Shown one piece after another: positions 49,243 through 61,098 of a stretch of 64,000 nt of DNA (position 1 is its first letter; every line of letters begins with the position of its first letter). This stretch comes from Toxonevra muliebris (Eukaryota > Arthropoda > Insecta > Diptera > Pallopteridae). The stretch is from NCBI GenBank assembly GCA_963691655.1, contig OY829328.1:9824204-9888203 (forward strand), written 5' to 3'. The position numbers were made by a program, and so were the translations under genes. The notes under the pieces were generated by a model. It did no database searches. It worked only from the letters and a program-made list of their open reading frames with translations, and was not told the origin of the DNA.

Positions 49243-50276
49243 GGGACATTCTCTGTCAATGGGAGATCCCCCCCCCCCCTATCTAAAATTGGTTAAGGTA
49301 TTTTAGGGCAAGTTTAGGCACAAATGAAAGCTTATTATCTCTAGTTTAGAATGCAAGGCTTTTTTTGATTTTGCATGATGGCGGACCAATATGGCGGCTG
49401 CAAGTCTACCACCTCACCTTAAAATAATAGTTTTATCAAGCGTACGTTTACCCAAGTCTTTATAAAAAAAAATAGATAAAGGCTTTTTCGTATATTTTTG
49501 TTCGCTGAATATGAATCTAATATTATTTTTCACGGAAAATGTTACATGTCGTGTCCCTAACCTCAAGAAATGAAAAATCCCAAAAAACTTTTTTTCGTTT
49601 CTCATGTGTCCCAAGTCACCAGAAAGCTTCCCAAAAAAATTATTCTTCATTATTAATTTTGTTTTCACGCTAATAAAGCACCGCAAAGAAAACAGAGACT
49701 TACTAAGTTCACGTCGTTGTTTCTGGGTAGCGCTAAAAGTATGTTACAGACAAGTGAAGGAATGAAAATTGAAAAATAAGTCATTTGGGAAGTTTTCTGA
49801 TGACTTGGGACACGTGAGACACGAAAAATTTTTTTTTGGGATTTTTCATTTTTTGAGGTTAGGGACGACACATAACATATCCTGTAGAAAATAATATTAG
49901 ATTCATGTTCATCAACTGCAATTACACGAAAATAGGCTTTTCTCGTCGTTTTATGATGACTTGGGTAAGCGTAAGACCCGAAAAACAGCCTTTTTGGACC
50001 TTTTTTGAGGTTAGGGACAACATGTAACATTACATGTGAAAAATAATATTAGATTCATATTCAGCGAACAAAAATAAACGAAAAAGGCTTTATCTGTTTT
50101 TTATGATGACTTGGGTAAGCGTACGCTTGATAAAACTATTGTTTTAAGGTGAGGTGCAGCCGCCATATTGGTCAAATTGGTGATAATAAGCTTTAATTTG
50201 AGCCCAAACATGCCCTAAAATACCTTAACCAATTTTTGACAGGGGGGAGGGGTCTCCCATTGACAGAGAATGCCCC
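49243..50276. mobile_element. 1-kb foldback/palindromic element
   Basis: Ends GGGACATTCTCTGTCAATGG and, inverted, GGGGCATTCTCTGTCAATGG face each other. Long arms (roughly 49243-49560 and 50000-50276) remain complementary, including TTGGTTAAGGTATTTTAGGG and GCTTATTATC. The core holds further tandem copies of a TTAGGGAC...AATAATATTAGATTCAT unit in both orientations. No transposase motif is visible. Confidence 0.85.
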
Positions 50277-50674
50277 ACATTTTTTTTTTTCAATTTTCTC
50301 TTCTTCTGATTTAAATCTCTTAGTTTGTACATAAATTTTCCTGAGGTCAAAAACTTCCTAAATATGCATCAAGTTAATGTATTCTTAATATTTTATCGTA
50401 CTATGCACCCTGATGTTGGATCTATAATACTAATCAAAAGTGATATCAAGCATTACAAGATAAATTCAAGAAATTCAAGCTACAAATGTGGTTGTTGAAG
50501 ATGTAAAAGATCCGATAACATTATCGTATTATTATCTATACTCCGCCGAAACATAAAATTAAACAAGATCACTACGAAGTTTTTTTATAACCCTGGGCTA
50601 CAGATTCGTAGCTGAAGGAGACTATAATGCATAATGTGGGGCTCTCGTTTAATTGCCACCAAAGGGCGACAACT

Positions 50675-50750
50675 CGTCGCCTGAGAATTGATTTGGCGTA
50701 TGTGTGTACAAATTCGTATACCTATACGCCAAATCAATTCTCAGGCAACG
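50675..50750. mobile_element. 76-bp hairpin MITE, copy 2
   Basis: Same arms and exact length as 3913-3988. It is flanked by AACT on both sides (50671-50674 and 50751-50754). It sits inside the jockey endonuclease: removing the element and one AACT brings RQL and LSAIQNLNL into one frame, which confirms the target duplication. One arm reads CAACG where the other has CGTCG. Confidence 0.93.
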
Positions 50751-51825
50751 AACTGCTATCCGCCATTCAAAACCTAAACTTGAATATTATTTAATTAGGA
50801 AACCCTACCTATTGGCCATCAGACCCTAAAAAAAAAACACCTGATCTAATTGATTTTTGCAATGTAAAAGGTATCATCTTCATCTAATTTACTTTTGCAT
50901 TATAAAAGGTATCATCCCTACAAATTTTAAATGTCAACCAATTTTCGAGTTATCATGGTATCACTCTCCACTAAACCATGTGTCTTTCACAATGGTAACA
51001 CTGATTGGTCTTACTTTCGTGAGTTGATTGCATCCACACCTAATGTTAAACTGCCATTAAAAACCGAAGATAACATAACAGAACTACGTCTAGAAATCAG
51101 CTTGGACTTCTACCTCCGTTTACATGATGATGAGCCCCTTGATAAAATATCAAATTAAGTCTTATGATATCTTAATGAGACCAAACAATTTGATATACCT
51201 CTCAAAAGCTTTACGAAGGACGAAGTATGTTCTGTTATACAGTAAAGTAAATACACAGTAAAGCCACAAAAAACTCTCGGTTATGACTTAACCTGAAAAT
51301 GAATGAAATAACTACTATAAAAACCTGAAAACCTGGCGAAGATGCTAAGTCTTATCGACTAATAACCCTGATCTCTATACCTTCCAAAGTTATGGAATCT
51401 TTGTTCATAAAAAGGCTTATGCAAATTGTTGAAGCTAACTCTAATCTCATCCACGACCATCAGTGTGGCTTCAGGAAAAGTCATGGAACAATCGAGCAAG
51501 CCCATCGGTTGATTGAAGAAATAAACAAAATTTTCGAGCAAAAGAAGTACTATATTATAGCCTATTTTCTATATTTTACAGAAATTTGACCACTTTTGGC
51601 CCTATGGCTTACTATATAAACTTTAAAAAATTCTTGCAATTAACTTATACATTATTTTTTTTTAAATCGTATATCGGTACTCGCCACCAGTGTTGATATT
51701 TCAATTTTTTGAAAGGGCTTAAATTATATAAAAATTGTACCTTTTTCAGTCCAATTGTACCTAAAAGAGGTATGATATAATTTTCTACATAATTCAAATA
51801 CATTAAGCTCATTAATTTTTTAGCC

Positions 51826-53855
51826 ATGGGCAAGGATGCTAGGCTGACATATTCTGAACAGCAAATAATCAGAATTTTGAGAGACGCGAATTATTCCAAC
51901 AGGCAAATTGCGAACAAAATAGGCAGAAGTGAGGGAGTAATACGAAATTTTTTTGAAAAAAGGCAAAAAATATGGCGCCAAAATTCCAAATGAAGCTTAC
52001 ATTGCGCCATAAAGGACAAATCCGTTACGAACGAACCCAAAATCTGTTATCTGCTCGGCAAATCAGAGAAAAGTTCGATCTTCCCGTCACTGCCCGACAT
52101 AGTACGAGTTTTAAATGCAAAAACTCAACAAAACTAAACGGAAAACCACACCGAAAAAAATATAGGGAGTTAATACAACATTTTCTGTGAATTAATATAA
52201 CTTTTGCGGAGTTAATATTACTTTAACGCAAACAACACCGAAAAGAGTTGTTTGAAGTTTCTTTGAGTCGATTCAACTCTTTTTGTGGTTATAATAACTT
52301 TTTGTCAGTGTCAGAATGAGTCTGAAGGCAATTTCAAATTAACTCTGCAGTTTCAACCAATATGTGTTCGATTAACTCTGAAAATGGTTAATATAACCAT
52401 GGAAAAGGTAAATCAATCAACTTTTTTCTGAGTAAATATAACTCATTTCCAAAGGTTCTATATAAATCTACTATTAACTCTGAACAGAGTCAACTGTACT
52501 CCAAAACAGAGTTTCATATAATTCAACTTTCCCAAAATGTAAGATTAACTCTGAACGGGAATATTTTCATTGCAAATTCTGTAGTTAATTGTTAAAGAAG
52601 TGTGTGATTTATATTAACTTTTAAATCCTGTCGAATTTGGTGTGAATAATTGTGAATCTTTTGTAATTCTATAATATGGACGATGTGAACTCTCAATTCT
52701 GAAGTGAACCATTTTTTATCAGAGTTGAACGAAGGTTTTGTACTAGCTGAATCTGAAAGCGGTAGTTCATTTGCTATATTTTTATTCATTTATTTTTGTT
52801 AATACTAAAATATCTGTGAATATCATATATTTATCTAATAAATTAATAAAAAACTAATAAAAACATAAAAAATTAACTTTATTTTAATTTTGGTTCAAGA
52901 ATTTTAAATTGTTCATCGAACTATTTTAAGGGTTGAGACAATATTCTCTCCTTTCAATGTTGGGTGATGAATTTCACGTGGTTTAATGTACTCTTTTGAA
53001 GGTTGAGGTAACATTTTGCGGAGTTGATTCAACTCTTAGTCGGAGTTCAACTAACTCTTTTTACATTTAGTTCAAGAATTTCAAGTGGTTAATTAAACTC
53101 TTTTAAGGGTTGAATTAACATTTTACGGAGTTGTTATAACTTTTTTATTATCAGCTACTTCAAGAATTTATATTCTTAACATAACTCCTTACCGGAGTTA
53201 ATATGACTCCTTAAAAGTATACCTCACTCTTCGGAGTTGAATATACTCCGCAGTTTTTTGAGTTCACGCTTTGCTGATGCTCATAAGACCATTGGAGCTC
53301 ATAAGCGATTGGATTTTACTCGCAGATACATGCCCTGGCTTGAAGAATAGCGAAATGCTATTTTTTCAGATGAAAAACGTTTAATATAGAGAGCCGGACT
53401 GCTACAGTTGTTTTTGGCATGATTTGAACAAACACTGCGTAGTATGTTCAAAATGCTATTTCGGTGGAGGAACAGTAATGGTTTGGGGAGCCTTTTCGTA
53501 CTTTGGAGCGACACAAATTTGCTCCATCACAACTAAAATGAACTTCGAAACCTACAAGGAGTTATTAGAAGATGTATTGGTGTCTTATTATGAAAAGGAG
53601 CCTGAGATAGAGTTCATTTTCAAACAAGATAATAGGTCCCTGCATATTTCAAGGCAATCGAGAGAGTGGTTTTCCTCAAAAAACATCAAGTTACTGCAAT
53701 GTCCTGCATGTTGTCCACACTGTAAGCCTGTGGAGATCGTTTGGGGTATACTTGCTTGCAAAGTGTACTCAACGGGGAAACAGTACAGCAGCGTGATTGA
53801 ACTCAAAAACGCGATTCGTCAATCTTGGGGTGAAATCGGGTCAGAAATCCTATAA
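51826..53855 (+). pseudogene. Tc1-like DD34E transposase, disrupted
   Basis: The start ATG at 51826 opens MGKDARLTYSEQQIIRILRD, then RQIANKIGRSEGVIRNFF, the first helix-turn-helix of Tc1 transposases. A frameshift follows near 51980, then LLSARQIREKFDLPVTARH (second HTH). The gene is split by a 1.1-kb insert and resumes near 53260 with RRYMPWLEE and IFSDEKR (first catalytic Asp). It continues with GGGTVMVWGAFSYFG, FIFKQDNRSLH (second Asp) and KPVEIVWG (Glu), with 34 residues between the last two. All three catalytic positions are still readable, though SPDLNP has become CPHCKP and stops are present. Confidence 0.87.
52165..53255. mobile_element. Palindrome-rich insert inside the Tc1 transposase gene
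   Basis: About 1.1 kb of AT-rich sequence separates the second HTH from the catalytic domain. It is filled with variants of GGAGTTAATATAACT and of the near-palindrome GAGTTGATTCAACTC (for example 52265-52279 and 53021-53035) in both orientations. Motif density is highest near the two ends, as in foldback elements. Exact borders and a target duplication are not clear. Confidence 0.65.
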
Positions 53856-54855
53856 AGGCTAGTTGACTCTATGCCAAATCTAATTTTTTCCATCACTCCA
53901 TATAAAGGATAAAACTTTGACAGATAAACAACGTTGACGGTCCAAAGGTATGGCTGTAAGAAACACATAGAGTCCGATTTTTTCACAATTGTAAAAAGTC
54001 CAAATTGTACATAAAAGACTTCGGCAGGGCCGAAATACTTTGAAAAAGGGCGGAAAATGGTACGATTATACCTAAAATATCATCACTGATCGCTACTTCT
54101 TTGTAAAACAAGGTACTGAAGTGACCAACCTCTACCAAATCAAAGCAGGTTTTTCACAAGGTATCGTAATGGGCATAATTTGAGACCTACTTTTCACAGC
54201 AGATCTGTCATTAAGCAGAGGTCTTGTCACTGGCACTTGTTACTGTCTTATCAGTCGATGGTGATCCAAATACAGCCTCTATTAAACCGTAAAAATGTCT
54301 AGACAAAATATCTGTATGGCCAAAAACTGGCGTATCAAGGCTAATGATGACGACGTCGATCTAGGTAACATTTACAACTAGATGTGAAACATGCCCACCA
54401 GTTAATATAAATGGAGTAGAAATAACGCAAACAAACGAAAACGAAAGACTTATAGGAGAAAACATATTTTCACTAAGCGAAAAGCTTTGGGCCTTAAGTT
54501 AAGAAGTTTTTTTTTTGGTTACTGAATCGGAAATTATATTAAAATCAATTTGAAGCTACGGATTACAATTTCTAGCTAAAATTTAGAGATTTTCCAGCGC
54601 TTTCAATCAAAAGTGTTACGCATGATTGTAAACGCACCTTGGTATATCACTAACGCCCAACTTCACCGTGATCTAAGAATTTGTACGGTTAAAGATGAAA
54701 TTAAAACCACTGCAAACGCATACAAAACGCGAATTCTAATACATCCTAACACGTTGGCTTCCAGTTTGATGCATACACATAGAACGTTCCATAGACTGAA
54801 AAGGAAAGCTCCACAAGACCTAACATCAAGAGATAATTTAATTTAGTTTAATCCA

Positions 54856-57800
54856 AACTTCAAATAAATAGATAAACAGAATTTCAAAACTTTATTGAAT
54901 TGCACTGAATTTAAATGAATTCTAATAATATGAATATGTAAGTGGACACATACCATCCATGTCCTAAATTAATTAAACATTTATTATAAATATATCACTT
55001 AAACTAAAAATATTGTATGGGCAATATTATGATAGATTGCAATAAATATATTTTTGTACAAGAAAAAAAAAATTTCTTTTCAGATTTAAATCGATTTAGT
55101 GAGTTTGTGCTTAGATTTTTGTAATTTCAATAAAGGTATACCAGCACCAAACCTCAATGCTACAATTAGTTTTTAGTTATTAGTTATACTCTAAACGCTC
55201 CATGCCACCAACGCTGTCAATAATGGTGTACATGGTCATGCTGTGTCCACCAACACCAACATCACTTTCAACAATCAATGATCACTGTACGGATAGAAAG
55301 ATTGATGAATGAACGATGATGGCGACGAGCGATGATTGCGTGTCTAGAATTTAATTAAAAAACTTCAATTGGCATATGAAAAATATTGAAACGCCGACGA
55401 AAAACAACTAAACAGCAAGAAAATAAAAATGAAAAATAAAAACAAATAAAATCAAAAAAAGCTAGGAAAGAAAAGGGAAATTAATCATGACGTGCCTATG
55501 CCAAAGTTTTTTATGTATTTAGGGCACAACAAATGCAGTTTTTCACTCTTCTATCACTCACTCTCAATCACTAACCGAACTATTTTTCTATATACATTTT
55601 TCAATACTTTTTTTTTTTTTTTTTTCGTTTTTTTATTGTTGTATTTTGGAATTTTGTATTGTTTTGAATTACGTGCGATAATCCATTCCACCAGCAATAG
55701 TACCAGTGCTCACTCTGTGCATCACTTTCATTTGAAAAAAAAAAGAATACATTTGAGAGAAAGTCATTTTTGTTTTGCTTTTTTTTTGGGATTTTTTAAA
55801 ATTCATGCAGTTGTGTTTGTGTCCGGAGTAAAATTCCTGAATGACTTCAAAGAACTTTGTAATGAAATTCTTCTGTTTTCACTCAAAAAAAAAAAAAAAA
55901 AAAAAAAAAAATGAGGAAAACTAAAAAGGATTGAATTTCACACGATTTAGTATTTATTAATTAATATTTGAAATTTCAGTTGAAGTCAAACACAAAAATT
56001 CAAATATTCAGAATTATTTCAATGTTTAGAGAAGAAATAGGACTACTTTAATCATACAGTCTAACAGTGTTTTTGTAACTGAAAAACAGCTGGATCATGC
56101 TGAAAAAGGAAGCTCAATGAACATTTTTGCTGAAGAATGTCATGGCTTTTTTCTACTCGCATTTCAAACTCAAAAGAGTCATGATATTGATAACAATAGT
56201 CTGCAAGTATCTATATAAATTCCAAAAGGGGGAGGCTTGATGCCTGAGACATTGTTCTCTATGATTATTCAAAAATTTTTTGTTTTTACATCAACCCACT
56301 ATCCCCTTTCTCTCGCTACTCTTAATTTTTTAGGACCTTTAATAAATTTTCTAAATTAAATTTCCATACTTATATTTTTTTTTAATAAATTCACTTTAAA
56401 TCCATACACACATACTCATATACGTATGCATATATCTATGTATGCACCGTTAAGGTGCATCGAAAAAAAAAATATATATATATTAAGCATTTTCTGAAAA
56501 TTAACCGCGGTTTATTTTATAATGATATTTCGGTCTTTGACCAAATAAAAGCTAACAAGAATAATACTCAAAAATGCTTGGGTTCTGCGTGAACATTTAT
56601 TTTAAATCTGGTAACAGACTAGTGTTAATGAGTTTTTTTTTTGCTATCATTTTAGTGATCCGTCTAATACGATTTCCGTAATTCTTGTTTATTTTATGTA
56701 TTTTTTAAAATTTTCAAACAAAAACTAATCATTTTTGAATGTTCATTACTTATGAGCTTTTATTTGCTCAAACGTATTATAAGGAAAAATTATCCTATTT
56801 GAAAATCAATTTTTAAAAGTTTTTTCATAGCGATTCAAGTTACGGATGGTAATTGCTAGAGTTGAAATATTTTGGAAATCATCATAAAACAAACCGAAAT
56901 ATGGTTTTAGTGTTTAGAGTAAAGCAACAACTTTTTTTTCGTTAGGCACCTTAATGTACGTATGTTTACATTTGGATGTGTTGATTCAATGTGAAACTCA
57001 CATAAATAAAACAATAGTATCTAACTAATTGTCGTCAAGCCTATAAGTATGCAATGCAAATAAAACATAGTTTCAGTAAATGTAAATAACATACATATAT
57101 AAACAAACGTACATACTACGTAGATAAAATGAAAGCCAGTATTGCCAACAATGTTTAAATTGCATTTTGTTTATTTATGCTTCGGCAAACATATTCACAA
57201 GAGAAAGTGCACTAGAAAATTATGTTTACATAGAGGAAGGAGTATAAAAATGATTAGATGCACATTTACAACAAGTTTCAAAAAAATTCAACATAAAATG
57301 TCACTAACGACCATCATTTATGTTATATACTTGGGTATAAACAAAATATGCGTGATTATACTTAACTTTTCTAATTAACTCAACTTTTCAGTGGATTAGT
57401 AAAAAACCGTGTAGTTTAAGTGTATAGTTTTGTATAATTTTCATTAATGCTAATTTTTTAAAAAATACTATAACTATATATTAATACAGAAAACTTTTTA
57501 CGTGTGTGTAGTAAAAATTATTTAAATTACAAAAATGTTGAATATTTAACTAAATATTAGAAAGTTTAAATTAAACTTCGAACATTTTTTAACATTACAC
57601 TTAACATAACATGAGACTTTTTAGATGCGAACATCGAATTTACGTTATATATCATTTAAATAAAATGATAAACTCAATTGAAATTTAACTAATAACTTAT
57701 TAACTAATAAAAGGCCATTGCAAAAAACTTTTCATCACAAATTACTCAGCGCAATCTATTTTAAACAAATTCTTAAATCAATTACGCGGTGATAAGTTGG

Positions 57801-58044
57801 TGAAAGTACTAGTATAGCAGAGTAAAACCTTTAGTGTGGTTTGCCAGTTTGGCGACGGTCGAGGTTTTACAGTGGTTTGAAATTTTCAAATGTTAGTCGA
57901 AAATCGCATGAAATAATATGAAAAATTATGTATAAATCTACATTTAGGATGAATCTTGTCTTTGAGAACCAACAATACAATTTTACCGGGAATTTTTCCT
58001 TCGAGCACTTCAACCCATTAACTTCAACCCGTATGGCTATTTTT
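54856..58044. other. Noncoding, partly host-like DNA
   Basis: Runs of A/T with long poly-T (55609-55625) and poly-A (55885-55911) tracts. The frame at 55492-55914 is driven by those tracts and shows no family. No gene recognised. Confidence 0.45.
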
Positions 58045-58345
58045 GGCTCTATTTTGAGAAATTTCAGAAAGGCTTTCTATCAAAGGGTAATCAAGGATTA
58101 AAGTGTTCCACAAAAATTATTTACAAAAAAATTCGCTAGCGACCACCAAAGACAAGACACACTTATAGGTTAAAAGTAAGGCGTAAAACTTAATTTTGTT
58201 TTGTTGTGTGATAAAATGCTTTACCTTTAACCCGTAAGCGTTTCTTGTCTTTAGTGACTGCTAGTGAGATTCCCCATAAAATATTTCTGTGGAACACTTT
58301 AACTTTTTAATACTCATTTAAAAGAAACTTTTCCGGAATTTTTTA
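58045..58345. repeat. Imperfect 300-bp hairpin repeat
   Basis: The left arm has TTAAAGTGTTCCACA, then GCTAGCGACCACCAAAGACA, then TAGGTTAAAAGTAA. The right arm carries their reverse complements with scattered mismatches around a short loop near 58195. A related single arm lies at about 18620-18720. Confidence 0.72.
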
Positions 58346-60327
58346 AAAAAAATAGCTGAAAATATTCATACATATTTACTTCGCCATGGTAAAAATTACT
58401 TTAAAAAAAGTTCTTCAAAATAAAAGATTGAAACACTTCCAGTGATGTTAACCAATTGAAAGTACATGGCTACGACTTAAATTTGGTCTTATTCCATTAA
58501 AGATACAAACACTATTGGTTTGTAATTTAAAAGCTTTTAAGCTTTCTAACTAGTTTCCAGGACACTCAGGAATATCGGTTAATCAAAACTCTAATAGTCA
58601 CACTTGAATGAGGTGATTTGCATGCTTCTCTACCTCGAAATCTTAGTTACACTATGCGATCAAATCCAATTTGTTTTCTTCGACATGAGGTTTGACTACG
58701 GATTCAAAAAGAGATGGTGATACTGATCACTCCTGCATTCATAGTTTTTCTAGGTCAGTAACTGTTTTTGATCTAAGGTTTCGTCCTGAATCAGTTTCAA
58801 AAGTTTAAAAATTAATAAAAATAGAAAAAATTATCGGATCCTTGTAAAATTAGACTTGCTTGAACCCCATTTTTTTCCTAAAACGTGACGTGATGGGAAG
58901 TTTTTGACCACAGATTCAAGTTCAACGTGAAAAATTCTTTCGCGAAAACTCCATCTTATTAGCAAAACCCATGCAGTTTAGGAGGCAATCTCAAAATATA
59001 ATTAATTTTTTAACGCATTATTGGTCAGAGCACCACGAAAGATCTCAACCTCATTCGGGTTCCTTATCATTGATAATGGCTCAAATTCCCAATGATAATC
59101 ATTTGAAAAAATGAGCCTCTACTATTTTTGGTAATTTTTTTAAGGTTGAGTACATCATCAGCTGTGGGAGGTCAGCGAGTTAATGAAATTATGTCCTTCA
59201 CGATAAAAAAATGCATTAGAATGCATATTGAATATTTATTTGAAAAAATTTAATTTGATTATTCTGTGAAATTTTTGTCACTTTTGGCCATTTTTTGAGG
59301 TTACGATTAAAAAAAATCGGAAAATTTTTCCTAAAATTTTATTTATTGTATTTAAAAATCCCCCTAATTTAATTTATTGTATTTAAAAATCCCCCTAATT
59401 TAATTTATTGTATTTAAAAATCCCCAGAAAAAAATTTCTGGCTACGGCCCTGCTACAAGAATATGATGTTTTTGAAAAATTTGGGAATCGTTTCATATTC
59501 ATTTTATTAAGTGCACTTCCAGCAATATTTCCATAAATTTTTATTAAAAAATAATGAATAGTTTTGGAGATATGGGCGTTGCGGTGGAGCCCGAATAAAA
59601 TTACCCCCTCCATGGTCGCGTCGATTTTTCAAGAACGCATTTTCTGAAAAAAATTTTTTTTAGTTTTTAATAATCTATATGAGTATAATTCTCGTCGTAC
59701 GTAGCGTTTTTTATTGTTTTTTATTTTCCACAAAATGGCGACTGATTGAATATTTTTTCATGTTTTCAACCCTTTTTTATTTTGTTTCAAAAGAGCTTAA
59801 AAAATAGTAAAAATCAAAAAGTAGAAAATCGGCTGCGCTTAACTATGGCCACTGCAAAGACGAACAAAACTTGAAAATCGGTTAATATTTGATCGAGTTA
59901 TCGACGCGACCAGTTCGAAAAAAGTCGTTTCGAGAAAAAAGCGTTTAATGTTTTCAGTCCATCTACTTCGGTCGATCTACTTACTATCACTAAAATGGCT
60001 GTAACCCAAGCAATTTTTGGAATTTTGACTTGTAATTCATTACACATATTTTTGTTTATATAAATTTTAATTTAAGATAAAAAATGACCCGTCACAGTGG
60101 CCTTCCCCCTTAAATCTACTAGGAATTCTGTGAGAAAGCTTTACGTATATTTTACTGAAGCTAGATACTCTCGAAAATTTGTGACAAACAAATTTGGGGT
60201 TCCAAAGTAGAATACCCCTTTAAAATTGTCCTCATTTTCTTTTCGGAAAAAATAGTCAACGTAATTATATTAAAGGCATACACATTCACTACGCTTGCTA
60301 CTTGCTAATCTTCGTTTCATATGTATA
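58346..60327. other. Unassigned sequence with a 31-bp tandem repeat
   Basis: At about 59339-59424 there are nearly three tandem copies of a 31-bp unit containing TTGTATTTAAAAATCCCC. The rest (58700-60110) is less AT-rich in places and could be old transposon DNA, but carries no protein motif I can name. Confidence 0.45.
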
Positions 60328-60329
60328 TA

Positions 60330-61096
60330 AAGGGTTTTCCATTAGGAACATAAAAATTTTATATCTTTATATGAACGCACTTTTAAAATTTTTTAAATGA
60401 ACTCTCAATGTCAAAAGGTTAGTTAAAGTTAACATTTTCATCATGGTTAAGTTCAAGAACCAGCAACGTTTGGAAATTATTAAAAATTACTAGTGAAATT
60501 CTGAGTCGATGGCCGCCACTTTAAGAGCGCTTACTCTAATTTTCGGTCGTAATACCGTCATGTTACCGTCAATGGAGAGCGCTATCGTGTTATGTTGGAA
60601 GATTATTTATGGCCAGAATTGGATGAACTTAACATCAACGATATGTGGTTTCAACAAGACGGTGCCACTAGCCACACAGCACGCATCACAATCGATTTAT
60701 TGAAAGGTAATTTCGGTGAACATGTTATCTCGAGAAATGGTCCGGTGGAATGGCCGCCTCGTTCATGTGATTTAAAGCCTTTGAATTTCTTTTTATGGGG
60801 CTATATCAAGTCACTGGTTTATGCCAACAAGCCAGCAACTTTAGACGAGCTCAAAGGCAAAGAAAAAGATATCAAACGCGAAATTGCCAACGTTCCGGTC
60901 GAAATTTATGCGAGAGTGGTGGAAAATTGGGTCTCAAGAATCGATTGCTGTAAACGGGCTCGTGGTGGTCATATGACCAAATTCGAATTTCATTTGTAAA
61001 ATTTAATGCTTGCACAATAAATTTGAACTCAATATTTCAAAAAATTCTATGTTTTATTAATAGATAAAATTGTTATGTCCTTAATGGAAAACCCTT
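60330..61096 (+). mobile_element. Mariner-related DD41D transposon, internally deleted
   Basis: Inverted ends AAGGGTTTTCCATTA lie at both termini, with TA directly outside (60328-60329 and 61097-61098). Total length is 767 bp. It carries a shortened transposase gene on the plus strand. Confidence 0.9.
60444..60999 (+). pseudogene. DD41D-type transposase pseudogene
   Basis: It opens with MVKFKNQQRLEIIKNY then a stop, then SMAATLRALTLIFGRN. A deletion joins this to VNGERYRVMLEDYLWPELDE. The intact C-terminal frame contains MWFQQDGATSHTA (second Asp), WPPRSCDLKPLNFFLWGYIK and a GGHMTKFEFHL end. The third catalytic position, usually Asp in the LTPLDFF block, is Asn here, 41 residues after the second Asp. 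The first Asp is missing with the deletion. The deletion joint carries the direct repeat TACCGTCA twice (about 60550-60575). Confidence 0.85.
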
Positions 61097-61098
61097 TA

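Larger units (their letters stand above)
51688..54088 (+). mobile_element. Tc1-like transposon inserted in the jockey LINE
   Basis: The left end CAGTGTTGATATTT and inverted right end CAGTGATGATATTT match, and both are followed by a GTACC-containing subterminal stretch. Jockey codons SYIGTRH end immediately to the left and YFFVKQG resumes just to the right, so the boundaries are firm within a few bases. A clean TA duplication is not visible. The element is 2.4 kb, about 1.1 kb longer than a normal Tc1, because of an internal insertion (52165-53255). Confidence 0.88.
50330..54855 (+). mobile_element. Jockey-like LINE, broken by two insertions
   Basis: Recognisable pieces appear in the right order. 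Endonuclease: TMHPDV, GSIILIKSDIKHYKI, MWGSRLIATKGRQL, then LLSAIQNLNLN, NPTYWPSDPKKKTPDLIDFC. RT: STPNVKLPLKTEDN, IHDHQCGFRKSHGTIEQAHR, FDHFWPYGLLYKL, SYIGTRH. After the Tc1 insertion: FFVKQGTEVTNLYQIKAGFS, and the C-terminal VLRMIVNAPWYITNAQLHRD, LASSLMHTHRTFHRLKR (ending near 54846). The jockey reading frame is interrupted by a 76-bp MITE at 50675 and a 2.4-kb Tc1 at 51688. It also has its own stops, frameshifts and deletions, including loss of most of the RT between QGIVMG and the C terminus. Confidence 0.87.

Noticed and set aside
55492..55914. 140-codon plus-strand frame
   Set aside because: Built on poly-T and poly-A runs, ends in a poly-Lys artefact; no signal of a real gene.
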